Part shown: one piece after another, positions 12,979 through 21,670 of the stretch
How positions within the stretch are numbered: position 1 is the stretch's first letter
Layout: every line of letters starts with the position of its first letter
Assembly (NCBI RefSeq): GCF_014851815.1
Contig: NZ_JACVAJ010000001.1
Coordinates: 558,001 to 622,000, forward strand
Reading direction: 5' to 3'
DNA length: 64,000 nucleotides
Source: Pseudoxanthomonas sp. PXM01
Lineage (GTDB): Bacteria; Pseudomonadota; Gammaproteobacteria; Xanthomonadales; Xanthomonadaceae
The notes under the pieces: model-generated
What the model saw: the letters and a program-made list of their open reading frames with translations, nothing else
Database searches by the model: none
Told to the model about the DNA's origin: nothing
Program-made: the position numbers and the translations under genes

Positions 12979-12996
12979 GGGGCCCTGCGGGGCCCC
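12979..12996 (+). terminator. Hairpin between sucB and lpdA (terminator or attenuator)
   Basis: A 7-bp all-GC stem (GGGGCCC/GGGCCCC) with a TGCG loop is followed by ATTTCC. The T-run is short, so it may lower rather than stop readthrough into lpdA. Confidence 0.55.
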
Positions 12997-13043
12997 ATTT
13001 CCTTCCACGAGATACCGCCACCGTCCACATTCGGACGCCCTAG

Positions 13044-14495
<1,452 letters not shown>

Positions 14496-14534
14496 GGCCC
14501 GCACGGCGGCGACATGGCCGCCGTGATCCGCATG

Positions 14535-14557
14535 CGCCAGGCGATGCCTGGCGTTTT
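14535..14557 (+). terminator. Rho-independent terminator after lpdA
   Basis: An 8-bp perfect stem (CGCCAGGC/GCCTGGCG, GAT loop) is followed by TTTT. A second 9-bp hairpin (14502-14525) lies just before it. Together they close the suc-lpd operon. Confidence 0.85.
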
Positions 14558-14593
14558 GCGTTTCTGACAACAGGCTAGACAGGACCTACGACC

Positions 14594-15187
14594 ATGAAGA
14601 GCATCTGCGTCTACTGCGGCTCCAACGCCGGCAACAAACCCGCCTACGCCGAACGCGCCATCGCGCTGGGCGACCGCATTGCGAAGGAAGGGCTGCAACT
14701 GGTGTACGGCGGTGGCAACGTCGGCCTGATGGGCATCGTCGCCGATGCCGTGCTTGCCGCCGGTGGCGAGGTGATCGGCGTGATCCCCGAACAGCTGGTC
14801 AACTGGGAAGTTGCGCACAAGGGCGTGACCAAGCTGGAAGTCGTCGCCAACATGCACGAGCGCAAGAAGCGCATGTTCGACCTGTCGGACGCCTTCGTTG
14901 CCCTGCCCGGCGGTTTCGGCACGCTCGACGAGATGTTCGAGATGCTGACCTGGCGCCAGCTCGGCATCGGCGACAAGCCCTGCGCCTTCCTCGATGTCGA
15001 GGGCTTCTACTCGCCGCTGATGGGCATGATCGACCGCATGGTCGAAGAACGCTTCCTGCACCCGGAACAACGTGCCGACCTGTGGCACGGCGACGACATC
15101 GACGCGATGGTCGCCTGGATGCGCGCCTACGCACCCGCGCAGGCGGACAAGTGGATGGACGAGAAGCGGCGCAAGTCGTTGCGCTGA
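14594..15187 (+). CDS. LOG-family protein (TIGR00730), putative nucleoside 5'-monophosphate phosphoribohydrolase
   Basis: LOG proteins release the base from nucleoside monophosphates; in plants and some bacteria the product is an active cytokinin. This 197-residue protein has the Rossmann start SICVYCGSNAG, the GGGNVGLMG loop and the hallmark PGGFGTLDEMFE near residue 103, with HERKKRMF supplying the catalytic Arg just before. A bacterial member need not make cytokinin and may act in purine salvage. It lies 36 bases after the terminator of lpdA. Confidence 0.92.
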   Translation: MKSICVYCGSNAGNKPAYAERAIALGDRIAKEGLQLVYGGGNVGLMGIVADAVLAAGGEVIGVIPEQLVNWEVAHKGVTKLEVVANMHERKKRMFDLSDAFVALPGGFGTLDEMFEMLTWRQLGIGDKPCAFLDVEGFYSPLMGMIDRMVEERFLHPEQRADLWHGDDIDAMVAWMRAYAPAQADKWMDEKRRKSLR

Positions 15188-15213
15188 GTCTTGCTACGGG
15201 CGCTTGCTGACGT

Positions 15214-15244
15214 CACTGGATCCCGGCTTTCGCCGGGATGACGG
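15214..15244 (+). repeat. REP-type palindrome, copy 1
   Basis: The core is TCCCGGCTTTCGCCGGGATGA, here in two parts: stem TCCCGGC and GCCGGGA around TTTC. The same unit appears inverted at 15322-15353 and again, with two changes in the loop region, at 15808-15838. Such units are common in intergenic regions of Xanthomonadaceae. Confidence 0.8.
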
Positions 15245-15321
15245 CAAAACGGATGTGCCTCGACCAGCGTTGGACATAAGGCTGGAACGGCGCTGAATTC
15301 CTCTCCTGTCGGCAATCGCAC

Positions 15322-15353
15322 CCGTCATCCCGGCGAAAGCCGGGACCCAGCGG
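15322..15353 (-). repeat. REP-type palindrome, copy 2 (inverted)
   Basis: CGTCATCCCGGCGAAAGCCG and the following GGACCCAG are the reverse complement of the unit at 15214. The two copies form an inverted pair about 80 bases apart, just before the GIY-YIG gene. Confidence 0.8.
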
Positions 15354-15423
15354 CGTGCGCTTGATCGTGACAGGCGTTCGGAGGAAAGATCGCAGCGTCG
15401 AAGGTGCAGGCCAAGGAGTGCCC

Positions 15424-15717
15424 ATGCGTCAGCGCATTCCCTGTGTTTACATCCTTGCAAGTCGACGGAACGGGACGCTCTACATCGGCGTCACCTCTGA
15501 TCTGCCCTCGCGAGTCTGGCAACACGAGAACGATCAGGTACCGGGCTTCACGCAGCGCCATCGTGTCCATACGCTGGTCTGGTACGAAGCCCACGACACC
15601 ATGGAATCCGCCATTCGCCGCGAGAAAGCACTCAAGGAATGGAAGCGCGCGTGGAAGATCAAGCTGATTGAGGACCGGAATCCCTATTGGCGGGATCTGG
15701 GCTGCGAAATCCGTTAG
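15424..15717 (+). CDS. GIY-YIG nuclease-fold protein
   Basis: A small 97-residue protein consisting only of a GIY-YIG domain. The motif is seen as VYILAS followed by LYIGVTSDLPSRVWQHE, and the catalytic Glu-type end is in the ALKEWKRAWK helix region. Stand-alone domains of this kind (UPF0213-like) are frequent in Proteobacteria; their DNA target is generally unknown. AAGGAG lies 7 bases upstream of ATG 15424, so this start is preferred over the open frame further upstream. REP palindromes lie on both sides (15214, 15322 and 15808), which suggests a link between this protein family and the repeats. Confidence 0.88.
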   Translation: MRQRIPCVYILASRRNGTLYIGVTSDLPSRVWQHENDQVPGFTQRHRVHTLVWYEAHDTMESAIRREKALKEWKRAWKIKLIEDRNPYWRDLGCEIR

Positions 15718-15807
15718 GCCGCATTCCAACACAGCACGCCATACTCCCGACCAAAGTCGCAGGGCGTTGCCTTTGCAATTCCGAGGCTCGGCCGCAAGAA
15801 TCGAGGC

Positions 15808-15838
15808 CACTGGGTCCCGGCCTCCGCCGGGATGACGA
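15808..15838 (+). repeat. REP-type palindrome, copy 3
   Basis: ACTGGGTCCCGGCCTCCGCC and GGGATGACG form the same palindrome as at 15214 with changes in the loop. It ends 7 bases before the acuI start, so it lies in the untranslated leader of acuI and could influence its translation. Confidence 0.8.
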
Positions 15839-15845
15839 GCGCACC

Positions 15846-16841
15846 ATGAGCCTGCCCACCACCTTCAACGCCTTCCGCATCCACAACGACGACACCGGCT
15901 ACCGCAGCGGCATCGAAACCATCGCGCTGGACGCATTGAATCCCGGCGAAGTCGTCATCAAGACCGCCTACTCGTCGGTCAACTACAAGGACGCACTGGC
16001 CGGCACCGGCAAAGGCAAGATCCTGCGCCGCTTCCCGTTGGTGGGCGGCATCGACGTGGCCGGCCATGTGGTGGCATCCACCGATCCTGCTTTCAAGGAA
16101 GGCGACGCGGTGCTGGTCACCGGCTCCGGGCTCAGCGAAACGCGTGACGGTGGTTACGCCGAGTACGCGCGGCTCGACGCGAAGTGGGTCATCCCCCTGC
16201 CCTCAGGGCTCAACCTGCGCGAGAGCATGATCCTGGGCACCGCCGGTTTCACCGCCGCGCTGGCCCTGTACCGCATGCGCGAGAACCGTCAGATACCGGA
16301 CCTGGGCCCGCTCGCCGTCACCGGCGCCACCGGGGGCGTCGGCTCGCTGGCGGTCGACATCTTCAGCAAGGCTGGCTTCGAGGTGCACGCGGTCAGCGGC
16401 AAGCCCGAGAACGCCGCGTACCTGACATCGATCGGCGCCACCGAGGTGCTGGGCCGCGATGCGCTGGCCACCTCGCGCCCCATGGAGTCGGCACGCTTCG
16501 GCGGCGGACTCGACAACGTCGGCGGTTCGATGCTGGCCAGCCTGCTGGCGCAGACGACGCCCTATGGCAACGTCGCCAGTGCCGGCCTCGCCGCTACGGC
16601 CGATCTCCCCATAACTGTGATGCCCTTCATAATTCGGGGCGTGTCGCTGCTCGGCGTCGCCTCGGCCGGTACCGCGCGCGATATCCGCGAACAGGTCTGG
16701 CAGCACCTGGCCAGTGACTGGAAGCCGCGGCATCTGGACACGATCTGCACGCGCGAAACCACGCTGGACGGGCTTCCCGAGGTATTCCGCACCATGCTGG
16801 ACGGGCGCTCGTTCGGGCGCACGCTGGTACGAATGGGATGA
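15846..16841 (+). CDS. acuI: Acrylyl-CoA reductase-type quinone oxidoreductase (YhdH/AcuI)
   Basis: This MDR-superfamily protein (331 residues) reduces acrylyl-CoA to propionyl-CoA with NADPH in characterised members. NYKDALAGTGKGKIL near residue 46 and the NADPH-binding VTGATGGVGSLAVDI near residue 159 match the YhdH/AcuI subgroup, and it lacks structural zinc cysteines. The preferred start is ATG 15846, directly behind a REP element; no strong ribosome binding site is visible. Which substrate is used in this organism cannot be read from the sequence. Confidence 0.9.
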   Translation: MSLPTTFNAFRIHNDDTGYRSGIETIALDALNPGEVVIKTAYSSVNYKDALAGTGKGKILRRFPLVGGIDVAGHVVASTDPAFKEGDAVLVTGSGLSETRDGGYAEYARLDAKWVIPLPSGLNLRESMILGTAGFTAALALYRMRENRQIPDLGPLAVTGATGGVGSLAVDIFSKAGFEVHAVSGKPENAAYLTSIGATEVLGRDALATSRPMESARFGGGLDNVGGSMLASLLAQTTPYGNVASAGLAATADLPITVMPFIIRGVSLLGVASAGTARDIREQVWQHLASDWKPRHLDTICTRETTLDGLPEVFRTMLDGRSFGRTLVRMG

Positions 16842-16888
16842 ACGGCAGCGGCAGCACGACGGACGTTGTCCGTTGGCCGCCAACCCCA

Positions 16889-16916
16889 TTGTGTTGTCAC
16901 CGACAAGGTCTAAAAT
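16889..16916 (+). promoter_or_regulatory. Putative sigma-70 promoter of pilH
   Basis: TAAAAT at 16911-16916 lies 27 bases upstream of the pilH start. TTGTGT at 16889-16894, 16 bases before it, is a partial -35 match. Confidence 0.5.
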
Positions 16917-16943
16917 CGGTGGCGGGGAACACTGGGGACATCC

Positions 16944-17336
16944 ATGGCAAAGATTCTGATCGTCGACGATTCACCGTCGCAACTGCTGGGCATCCAGCGC
17001 ATCGTCGAGAAACTGGGACACGAATCCATCACCGCCGAAGACGGCGCCGCGGGCGTGGAAGTCGCCAAGCGCGAGCTGCCCGACATGGTGCTGATGGATG
17101 TGGTGATGCCGAACCTCAACGGGTTTCAGGCCACCCGCACGCTGAGCCGCGAGGCCACCACCAAGCACATCCCGGTGATCCTGGTGACCACCAAGGACCA
17201 GGACACCGACCGCATGTGGGGCCTGCGCCAGGGCGCGAAGGCCTACCTGACCAAGCCGTTCTCCGAGGATGAACTGGCCGAAGTGATCGAGCGCATCTTC
17301 AACGCACGTGAGCTGCCCTCCGCACCGACGGCCTGA
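16944..17336 (+). CDS. pilH: Twitching-motility response regulator PilH
   Basis: A stand-alone CheY-like receiver of 130 residues. It has the acidic pair D8-D9, phospho-acceptor D52 in VLMDVVMP, the Thr in LVTTKDQ and the Lys in YLTKPF. The LNGFQATRTLSREATT and DTDRMWGLRQGAKAYLTKPF segments match PilH, which modulates type IV pilus function through the Chp chemosensory system. pilG, pilI and pilJ are not in the window, so this copy stands alone. A strong terminator follows. Confidence 0.85.
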   Translation: MAKILIVDDSPSQLLGIQRIVEKLGHESITAEDGAAGVEVAKRELPDMVLMDVVMPNLNGFQATRTLSREATTKHIPVILVTTKDQDTDRMWGLRQGAKAYLTKPFSEDELAEVIERIFNARELPSAPTA

Positions 17337-17358
17337 TACCGCCGACGATGTATCGATG

Positions 17359-17386
17359 AAGAGCAGGCTCCGGCCTGCTCTTTTCG
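17359..17386 (+). terminator. Rho-independent terminator after pilH
   Basis: AAGAGCAGGC and GCCTGCTCTT form a 10-bp perfect stem with a TCCG loop, followed by TTCGTTT. The AAGAG end makes it usable for the convergent cfa transcript as well. Confidence 0.85.
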
Positions 17387-17398
17387 TTTCCGCGCCTG

Positions 17399-18517
17399 CT
17401 AGCGCGGGGCGACATACCCGCCCGGCACGCCGCGGGGCGACAGCACGAGTTGCCACAGCTGCGAGCGGCGGCTGCGGAAGGTGGCCATCGAGACCGACAG
17501 GTAGAACCGCCACATCCGGCGGAACCGCTCGTCGTAGCGTCGCCCCAGAGCATCCCACGCCGACTCGACATTGGCCCGCCAGGCCTGCAGCGTGCGGTCG
17601 TAGTCGGCGCCAAAGTTGTGCCAGTCTTCCAGCACGAACCGACCCTCGATCGCGTGCGTGATCTGCGCCGCAGAAGGCAGCATCGAATTGGGGAAGACGT
17701 AGCGCGCGATCCACGGATCGGTCCGCTCCACCGAGCGGCTGCCACCGATGGTATGCAGCAGGAACAAGCCATCCGCCGGTAGGCAACGACGGACGACGTC
17801 GAAGTAGTCGCCATAGTTCTTCATGCCGACGTGTTCGAACATACCCAGCGAGAACGCGGCGTCGAACGGCTCGTCGAGTTCGCGGTAATCCTGCAGGCGG
17901 ATCTCGATCGGCAATCCTGCGCACAACCGCCGCGCGTACTCGGCCTGCTCGCGCGAAATGGTGATGCCGACCCCGTGGACGCCGTACCGTTCCGACGCGA
18001 ACTTCAATGCCTCACCCCAGCCGCAGCCGATGTCGAGCACCCGCATCAGCGGCCGCAACTGCAGCTTGCGGCACACCAGGTCGAGCTTGGCGTCCTGTGC
18101 GGCATCAAGATCCCCGGCATCGCGCCAGTAGCCGCAGCTGTAGACCAGCCGCCGGCCGAGCATGGCGGCATACAGGTCGTTGCCCAGGTCGTAGTGTCGC
18201 CGCCCTACCTCACCGCTGCGGCGTGGCGACTGCAGATTGGTCAGCCGGGCACGCAGGGCGTCGAAGACCTCGCCTGCGCCATGCACGCGTTCGTCCACGT
18301 GCGCCGCGAGAAGGTGGAACAGCAGTCCGTCGAGCGAGACGGCATCCCACCAGCCGTCCATGTAGCTTTCGCCCAGACCCAGCGAGCCCTGCCCCAGCAC
18401 GCGGGCGTGGAAGCGCGGGTCATGGACCTGGATGTCCCAAGGGCGGTCGCCATCGATCCGCACATCCGCTTCGGCCAACAGGTCTGCGATCCTGCGCTCG
18501 AAGCGGGCGTGCGGCAT
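17399..18517 (-). CDS. cfa: Cyclopropane-fatty-acyl-phospholipid synthase
   Basis: Cfa transfers a methylene from S-adenosylmethionine to unsaturated acyl chains of membrane phospholipids, usually on entry to stationary phase. This 372-residue protein has the N-terminal lipid-binding part (LGLGESYMDGWWD), then HYDLGNDLYAAML and the methyltransferase core VLDIGCGWGEALKFA. SLGMFEHVGMKNY and the C-terminal RRMWRFYLSVSMATFRSRR also match the family. The start is ATG 18517, five bases after the stop of the upstream lipoprotein gene, so they are co-transcribed. Confidence 0.94.
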   Translation of the reverse strand: MPHARFERRIADLLAEADVRIDGDRPWDIQVHDPRFHARVLGQGSLGLGESYMDGWWDAVSLDGLLFHLLAAHVDERVHGAGEVFDALRARLTNLQSPRRSGEVGRRHYDLGNDLYAAMLGRRLVYSCGYWRDAGDLDAAQDAKLDLVCRKLQLRPLMRVLDIGCGWGEALKFASERYGVHGVGITISREQAEYARRLCAGLPIEIRLQDYRELDEPFDAAFSLGMFEHVGMKNYGDYFDVVRRCLPADGLFLLHTIGGSRSVERTDPWIARYVFPNSMLPSAAQITHAIEGRFVLEDWHNFGADYDRTLQAWRANVESAWDALGRRYDERFRRMWRFYLSVSMATFRSRRSQLWQLVLSPRGVPGGYVAPR

Positions 18518-18522
18518 GGCGG

Positions 18523-19356
18523 TCAGCGGGCGAACAGCTCCGCGTACGCCGGGGCGACATACGGCAGCAGCAAGGTCGCGGGCACGTCGACCATCTGCGT
18601 GCCATCGGCATACGGACCCACCTGGTAAGGCGGGAAAACGAAGCGCAGCGCGGTGACATGGCCCGACGCGTCGAGCACCGGCACGAACTCGCTGAAGTTG
18701 CCGGCTTCCGGCTCGGTGCCTTCGTCGATCATCCGGAACGTGCTCTTGATCAACGCCGCCCGATCGGTGGGCGCCAGTTCGTCCTCGTCCGCGCGGTTCA
18801 CCACTGCGGTATGCAGCTGTTCGCGCACGTAGTCGCTGATCGCCTGCCATCCCTTCGCGTCGGGAATCAGTGCGTCGGCGGTCAGGCGTGCGTCCTGTTG
18901 CGGCAGCCAGACGAAGCGTGCGATCAACGGCTGGCCATGCGCGCCGCCGGTGTAGCGGCTGCCGTCGGCGGCCACTGCCACGATGCGCGGGGTATCCACC
19001 ACCTGCTCGAACGCCAGCGACAGCTCGTAGGGCGCCGATGGCTTGTCGTTGCCGAAAGCCTCGACCGCTTCCATCAGTTCGGCACGCTCGGCTTCCGTGT
19101 AGGCGGACAGCGCCTTGGCCAGGCCGGGGTAGCGGTTGATCGAGGCCGGATAGCTGATCCCCAAGACATAGCGATCGTTGGTCTCGATGACGTCCTTCAG
19201 CTCGACCGGCGCATCGACCGTCTCGACAGGCGTGGTCACGGGGGGCTGCGGATCGCCGGCCACGGCGGTCGGCGCGGTGGCTTCGCGCTTGCAGGCGGCC
19301 ACGGCCAGGACCGTCAGCAGGACAAGACCGGCCTGACGGGCCAGGTGGCGGGGCAT
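18523..19356 (-). CDS. DUF3298/DUF4163-containing lipoprotein
   Basis: This 277-residue protein has a lipoprotein signal with lipobox AVAAC followed by KRE. The mature part has a low-complexity Pro/Thr/Val linker, then a DUF4163-like region (YVLGISYPA) and a C-terminal DUF3298 domain with FVPVLDASGHVTALRFVFPPYQVGPYADG. The same pair of domains is found in RsiV, where it binds lysozyme, and in bacterial lipoproteins of unknown role. The chosen start is ATG 19356; earlier starts at 19404 and 19419 would only lengthen the signal. It is upstream of cfa in one operon. Confidence 0.85.
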   Translation of the reverse strand: MPRHLARQAGLVLLTVLAVAACKREATAPTAVAGDPQPPVTTPVETVDAPVELKDVIETNDRYVLGISYPASINRYPGLAKALSAYTEAERAELMEAVEAFGNDKPSAPYELSLAFEQVVDTPRIVAVAADGSRYTGGAHGQPLIARFVWLPQQDARLTADALIPDAKGWQAISDYVREQLHTAVVNRADEDELAPTDRAALIKSTFRMIDEGTEPEAGNFSEFVPVLDASGHVTALRFVFPPYQVGPYADGTQMVDVPATLLLPYVAPAYAELFAR

Positions 19357-19431
19357 GGGGGGGAATGACACGTTCGGGCTCCTTCCGCGTGTGATGGCCG
19401 TCATTCTAGGCCGCCCCACCGCGGTCCTCCA

Positions 19432-19731
19432 TCACGATCGCGCATCGATCAGATCAGCGTACTCAGGATGCCGCTGGACGTAGGCCGCGGAGTAGGAACA
19501 GGCCGGCACCACGCGCCAGCCCTGCGCACGTGCGTGATCCAGCGCCGCCCGGACCAGCGCGGCCGCGACGCCCCGACCGCCGATCGCTTCCGGCACGCCG
19601 GTGTGGTCGATGACCATGCGGCCATCCCTCAGCGAGTACAGGAGTTCGGCGTCATGCCCCTCGAGCCGGGTGGAAAAGCGGCGCGCGGCAGGGTCGTGAT
19701 GGAGGTCGAGGGAAGGCTGGTCGCCGGTCAT
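19432..19731 (-). CDS. NATD1/YjdJ-type N-acetyltransferase
   Basis: A 99-residue minimal GNAT-fold protein. The acetyl-CoA loop is GGRGVAAALVRAALDHAR, and RVVPACSYSAAYVQRHPEY is the hallmark end of the NATD1 family (PF14542), in which the Cys is conserved. The beginning, RFSTRLEGHDAELLYSL, is the usual first strand. Substrates of these small acetyltransferases are unknown. It is divergent from the 67-residue gene and its sigma-54 promoter. Confidence 0.9.
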   Translation of the reverse strand: MTGDQPSLDLHHDPAARRFSTRLEGHDAELLYSLRDGRMVIDHTGVPEAIGGRGVAAALVRAALDHARAQGWRVVPACSYSAAYVQRHPEYADLIDARS

Positions 19732-19875
19732 GGCGGCTCCGTGGTAGGGGACTCACCTACATTGTGACGCAATGCCCGGCTGACCCTTTGGCAGAACTGG
19801 ACGCGGTGCGTCACATTCACCCTTGTGAAAAGAAGGTTGACGCGCGCGAGCGTGACGGAGTTCTCAAATAAAAAG

Positions 19876-19892
19876 TTGGCACGATTGCTGCG
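19876..19892 (+). promoter_or_regulatory. Sigma-54 (RpoN) promoter
   Basis: TTGGCACGATTGCTGC contains the -24 GG (19878-19879) and the -12 GC (19890-19891) separated by exactly 10 bases. It matches TGGCACG-N4-TTGC in all but one base of the -12 element. An A/T-rich stretch lies directly upstream. The predicted transcript start near 19903 is about 27 bases before ATG 19930. Confidence 0.8.
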
Positions 19893-19929
19893 TGATACGG
19901 GCCATAGACCTGCATCTCGGAGTTCCGCC

Positions 19930-20133
19930 ATGAGCCTGATCGACGCACTGCCCGATGTCTCCAATGCCAGCGACTTCACCCTGCTGGAAGGCCTGTACCA
20001 GCTCACCGTCACCGGCCACACCGACGCGTGGGAGTTCGAAAAACTCAACAACGCCGTGTACGAGCGACTGATGTCGACCTACTCCGGCAGCGAGACCGCC
20101 GGCGTGCACGCTGTGCACTCGTTGATGGACTGA
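19930..20133 (+). CDS. Small protein of unknown function under a sigma-54 promoter
   Basis: I do not recognise this 67-residue protein. It starts MSLIDALPDVSNASDF, is acidic and probably helical (FTLLEGLYQLTVTG, then AWEFEKLNNAVYERLM), and has no signal peptide or membrane segment. It stands alone between the divergent acetyltransferase gene and the convergent histone-like gene, and a large hairpin follows. The good RpoN promoter suggests expression linked to nitrogen status, motility or pili, but the target is not visible. Codon use looks like its neighbours. Confidence 0.75.
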   Translation: MSLIDALPDVSNASDFTLLEGLYQLTVTGHTDAWEFEKLNNAVYERLMSTYSGSETAGVHAVHSLMD

Positions 20134-20159
20134 TCCACCCGCAAGACACCTACCGGGCG

Positions 20160-20209
20160 CTCCGGCGCGGCGCAGGGGTCCGCCTTCGGGTGCGACTGCC
20201 GCGCCGGAG
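20160..20209. terminator. Large hairpin after the 67-residue gene
   Basis: A perfect 12-bp stem (CTCCGGCGCGGC at 20160-20171, GCCGCGCCGGAG at 20198-20209) encloses a 26-base loop. A second perfect 7-bp hairpin (CCTGCAC/GTGCAGG) follows at 20220-20238. There is no T-run. It could end the sigma-54 transcript or be a structured RNA. Confidence 0.45.
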
Positions 20210-20280
20210 TCCCGTCCCACCTGCACGCAAGGTGCAGGCAGAACGAGATCCCCCTCCCCCATCGACACGAGCGGCGCGCT

Positions 20281-20958
20281 CTACTCGCCGCGATGGTCGC
20301 GTTTGCCCTGGTTGCGCCGGTCCTGTGTGCCCGCGCTGCCCTGGATCGCTTTCATACGGCTTTCGGCGGCATGCAGTTCGTGCGCCTTGGCTGCCGCCTC
20401 ATTCGACACGAACCCACCGCCCGTCGTGCCCGGCTGGCCGTTCTGGTCCAATTGCTGCCAAGGCGCGGGTTGGCGGTCGTGTTCGTGCTTCTGTTCCAGC
20501 AGTGTGCGCGCCGTGGCCAATGCCTGTGCCGGTGTGGTCTTTCGCGGCGTGCGTTTGCGCGGTGCCGTCTTCTTCGCGGGCGCCTTGCGCGCCGTAGCGC
20601 TCTTTGCGACAACCTTCCTCGCCACCGGCCGCTTGGCTGCCGCCTTCTTCACCGCCTTCTTCACAACCTTCTTGGCGGTGGCTTTCTTCGCGACCGCGCG
20701 CGTCGTCTTCTTGGCGACCTTGCGTGCCGTCGTCTTCTTCGCGGCCTTCTTGACGGCCTTGCGTGATGCGGCCTTCTTGACCGCTTTCTTCGCCACACGC
20801 TTGCCGGCTGCCACCTTCTTCGCGGGTTTCTTCACCGCCTTGCGGACCACGCTTTTCTTGGCCGCCGTCTTCTTCGTGGCTTTCTTGACTGCCTTCTTGG
20901 TGGCTTTCTTTGTGGCCTTCTTCACTGCCTTCTTGGCTGCTGCCTTGCGGGTCGCCAT
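20281..20958 (-). CDS. Histone H1-like Ala/Lys-rich DNA-binding protein
   Basis: The first 140 of 225 residues are an eukaryotic-H1-like tail built of AKKAVKKA-type units (Lys, Ala, Val, Thr, Arg), so the protein is very basic. After a RKRTPRKTTPAQALATA linker, a different, hydrophilic C-terminal domain of about 80 residues ends GKRDHRGE. Such proteins bind DNA without sequence specificity (compare Hc1, AlgR3). GGAGG lies just upstream of ATG 20958. The underlying DNA at 20640-20950 is internally repetitive, so copy number may vary between strains. Confidence 0.85.
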   Translation of the reverse strand: MATRKAAAKKAVKKATKKATKKAVKKATKKTAAKKSVVRKAVKKPAKKVAAGKRVAKKAVKKAASRKAVKKAAKKTTARKVAKKTTRAVAKKATAKKVVKKAVKKAAAKRPVARKVVAKSATARKAPAKKTAPRKRTPRKTTPAQALATARTLLEQKHEHDRQPAPWQQLDQNGQPGTTGGGFVSNEAAAKAHELHAAESRMKAIQGSAGTQDRRNQGKRDHRGE

Positions 20959-21038
20959 GCGCTCCTCCACGGGTGGGACACGCCACCGGGATAGCACGGC
21001 CCACCTTCAATGCAGGTGAGCAAAGGCGCAATGGCGGC

Positions 21039-21662
21039 TTAACCGAAACCGAAACGCGGTTGCGACATCTGCTCGAGGAAGTGCTGCATGACGCGAGGCT
21101 CCATGGCGAACATGAAAAGCACGCCGTAGACGGCACCGGCCAGATGCGCGCCGTGATTGGTCCGGCCTCCCCCGCGCCGGTCCATCCAGATGCTGTACCC
21201 GACATAGAGCACGGCGAAGATGATGGCCGGCATCGGGATGATGAAGACGATGAGCATCGCCCATGGGTCGATCAGGATGAAGGAGAACAGCAGCGCGGAT
21301 ACCGCGCCCGAGGCCCCCAGCGCGTAGTAGTTGGGGTCCTTCTGGTGCTTGAGGTACGTCGGCAGGATCGCCACCACCAGCGCGGACAGGTAGAAGCCGG
21401 CGTACACCAGGCTGTTGCCGCTGAGCCGACCGATCAGGGGTTCCATCAGCCGCCCCACGAAGAACAGCGTCACCATGTTGAACAGCAGGTGCCAGTAATC
21501 CGCATGCAGGAAGCCGTGCGTGATCAGACGGTCGTACTGGCGCTGGCGGTCCAGCGCCGGCGGCCACAGGACCAGCCGCATCATCATCGACGGCGTACGC
21601 AGTGCCAGCAGGCTGACCACGCAGGTGATCGCGATCAGCAGCAGCGTGATGGGTGCTTCCAT
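21039..21662 (-). CDS. Rhomboid-family intramembrane serine protease
   Basis: A 207-residue protein with about six membrane helices. The catalytic Ser is in GASGAVSALLF and the catalytic His in HGAHLAG. The first periplasmic loop holds HGFLHADYWHLLFNM, the family's conserved HxxxHLxxN-type region. It cuts transmembrane substrates inside the membrane; the substrate is unknown. The start is ATG 21662. The gene lies 8 bases after the stop of the POT transporter gene, so it may be the second gene of that transcript. Confidence 0.92.
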   Translation of the reverse strand: MEAPITLLLIAITCVVSLLALRTPSMMMRLVLWPPALDRQRQYDRLITHGFLHADYWHLLFNMVTLFFVGRLMEPLIGRLSGNSLVYAGFYLSALVVAILPTYLKHQKDPNYYALGASGAVSALLFSFILIDPWAMLIVFIIPMPAIIFAVLYVGYSIWMDRRGGGRTNHGAHLAGAVYGVLFMFAMEPRVMQHFLEQMSQPRFGFG

Positions 21663-21670
21663 CGTCTTCC

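Noticed and set aside
15214..15353. Palindromes near the GIY-YIG gene as a CRISPR array
   Set aside because: There are only three units, in both directions and with uneven spacing, and no cas genes.
20640..20950. Repetitive DNA in the histone-like gene as a tandem array
   Set aside because: The repetition follows from the AKKA-type protein sequence; no fixed unit length holds at DNA level.
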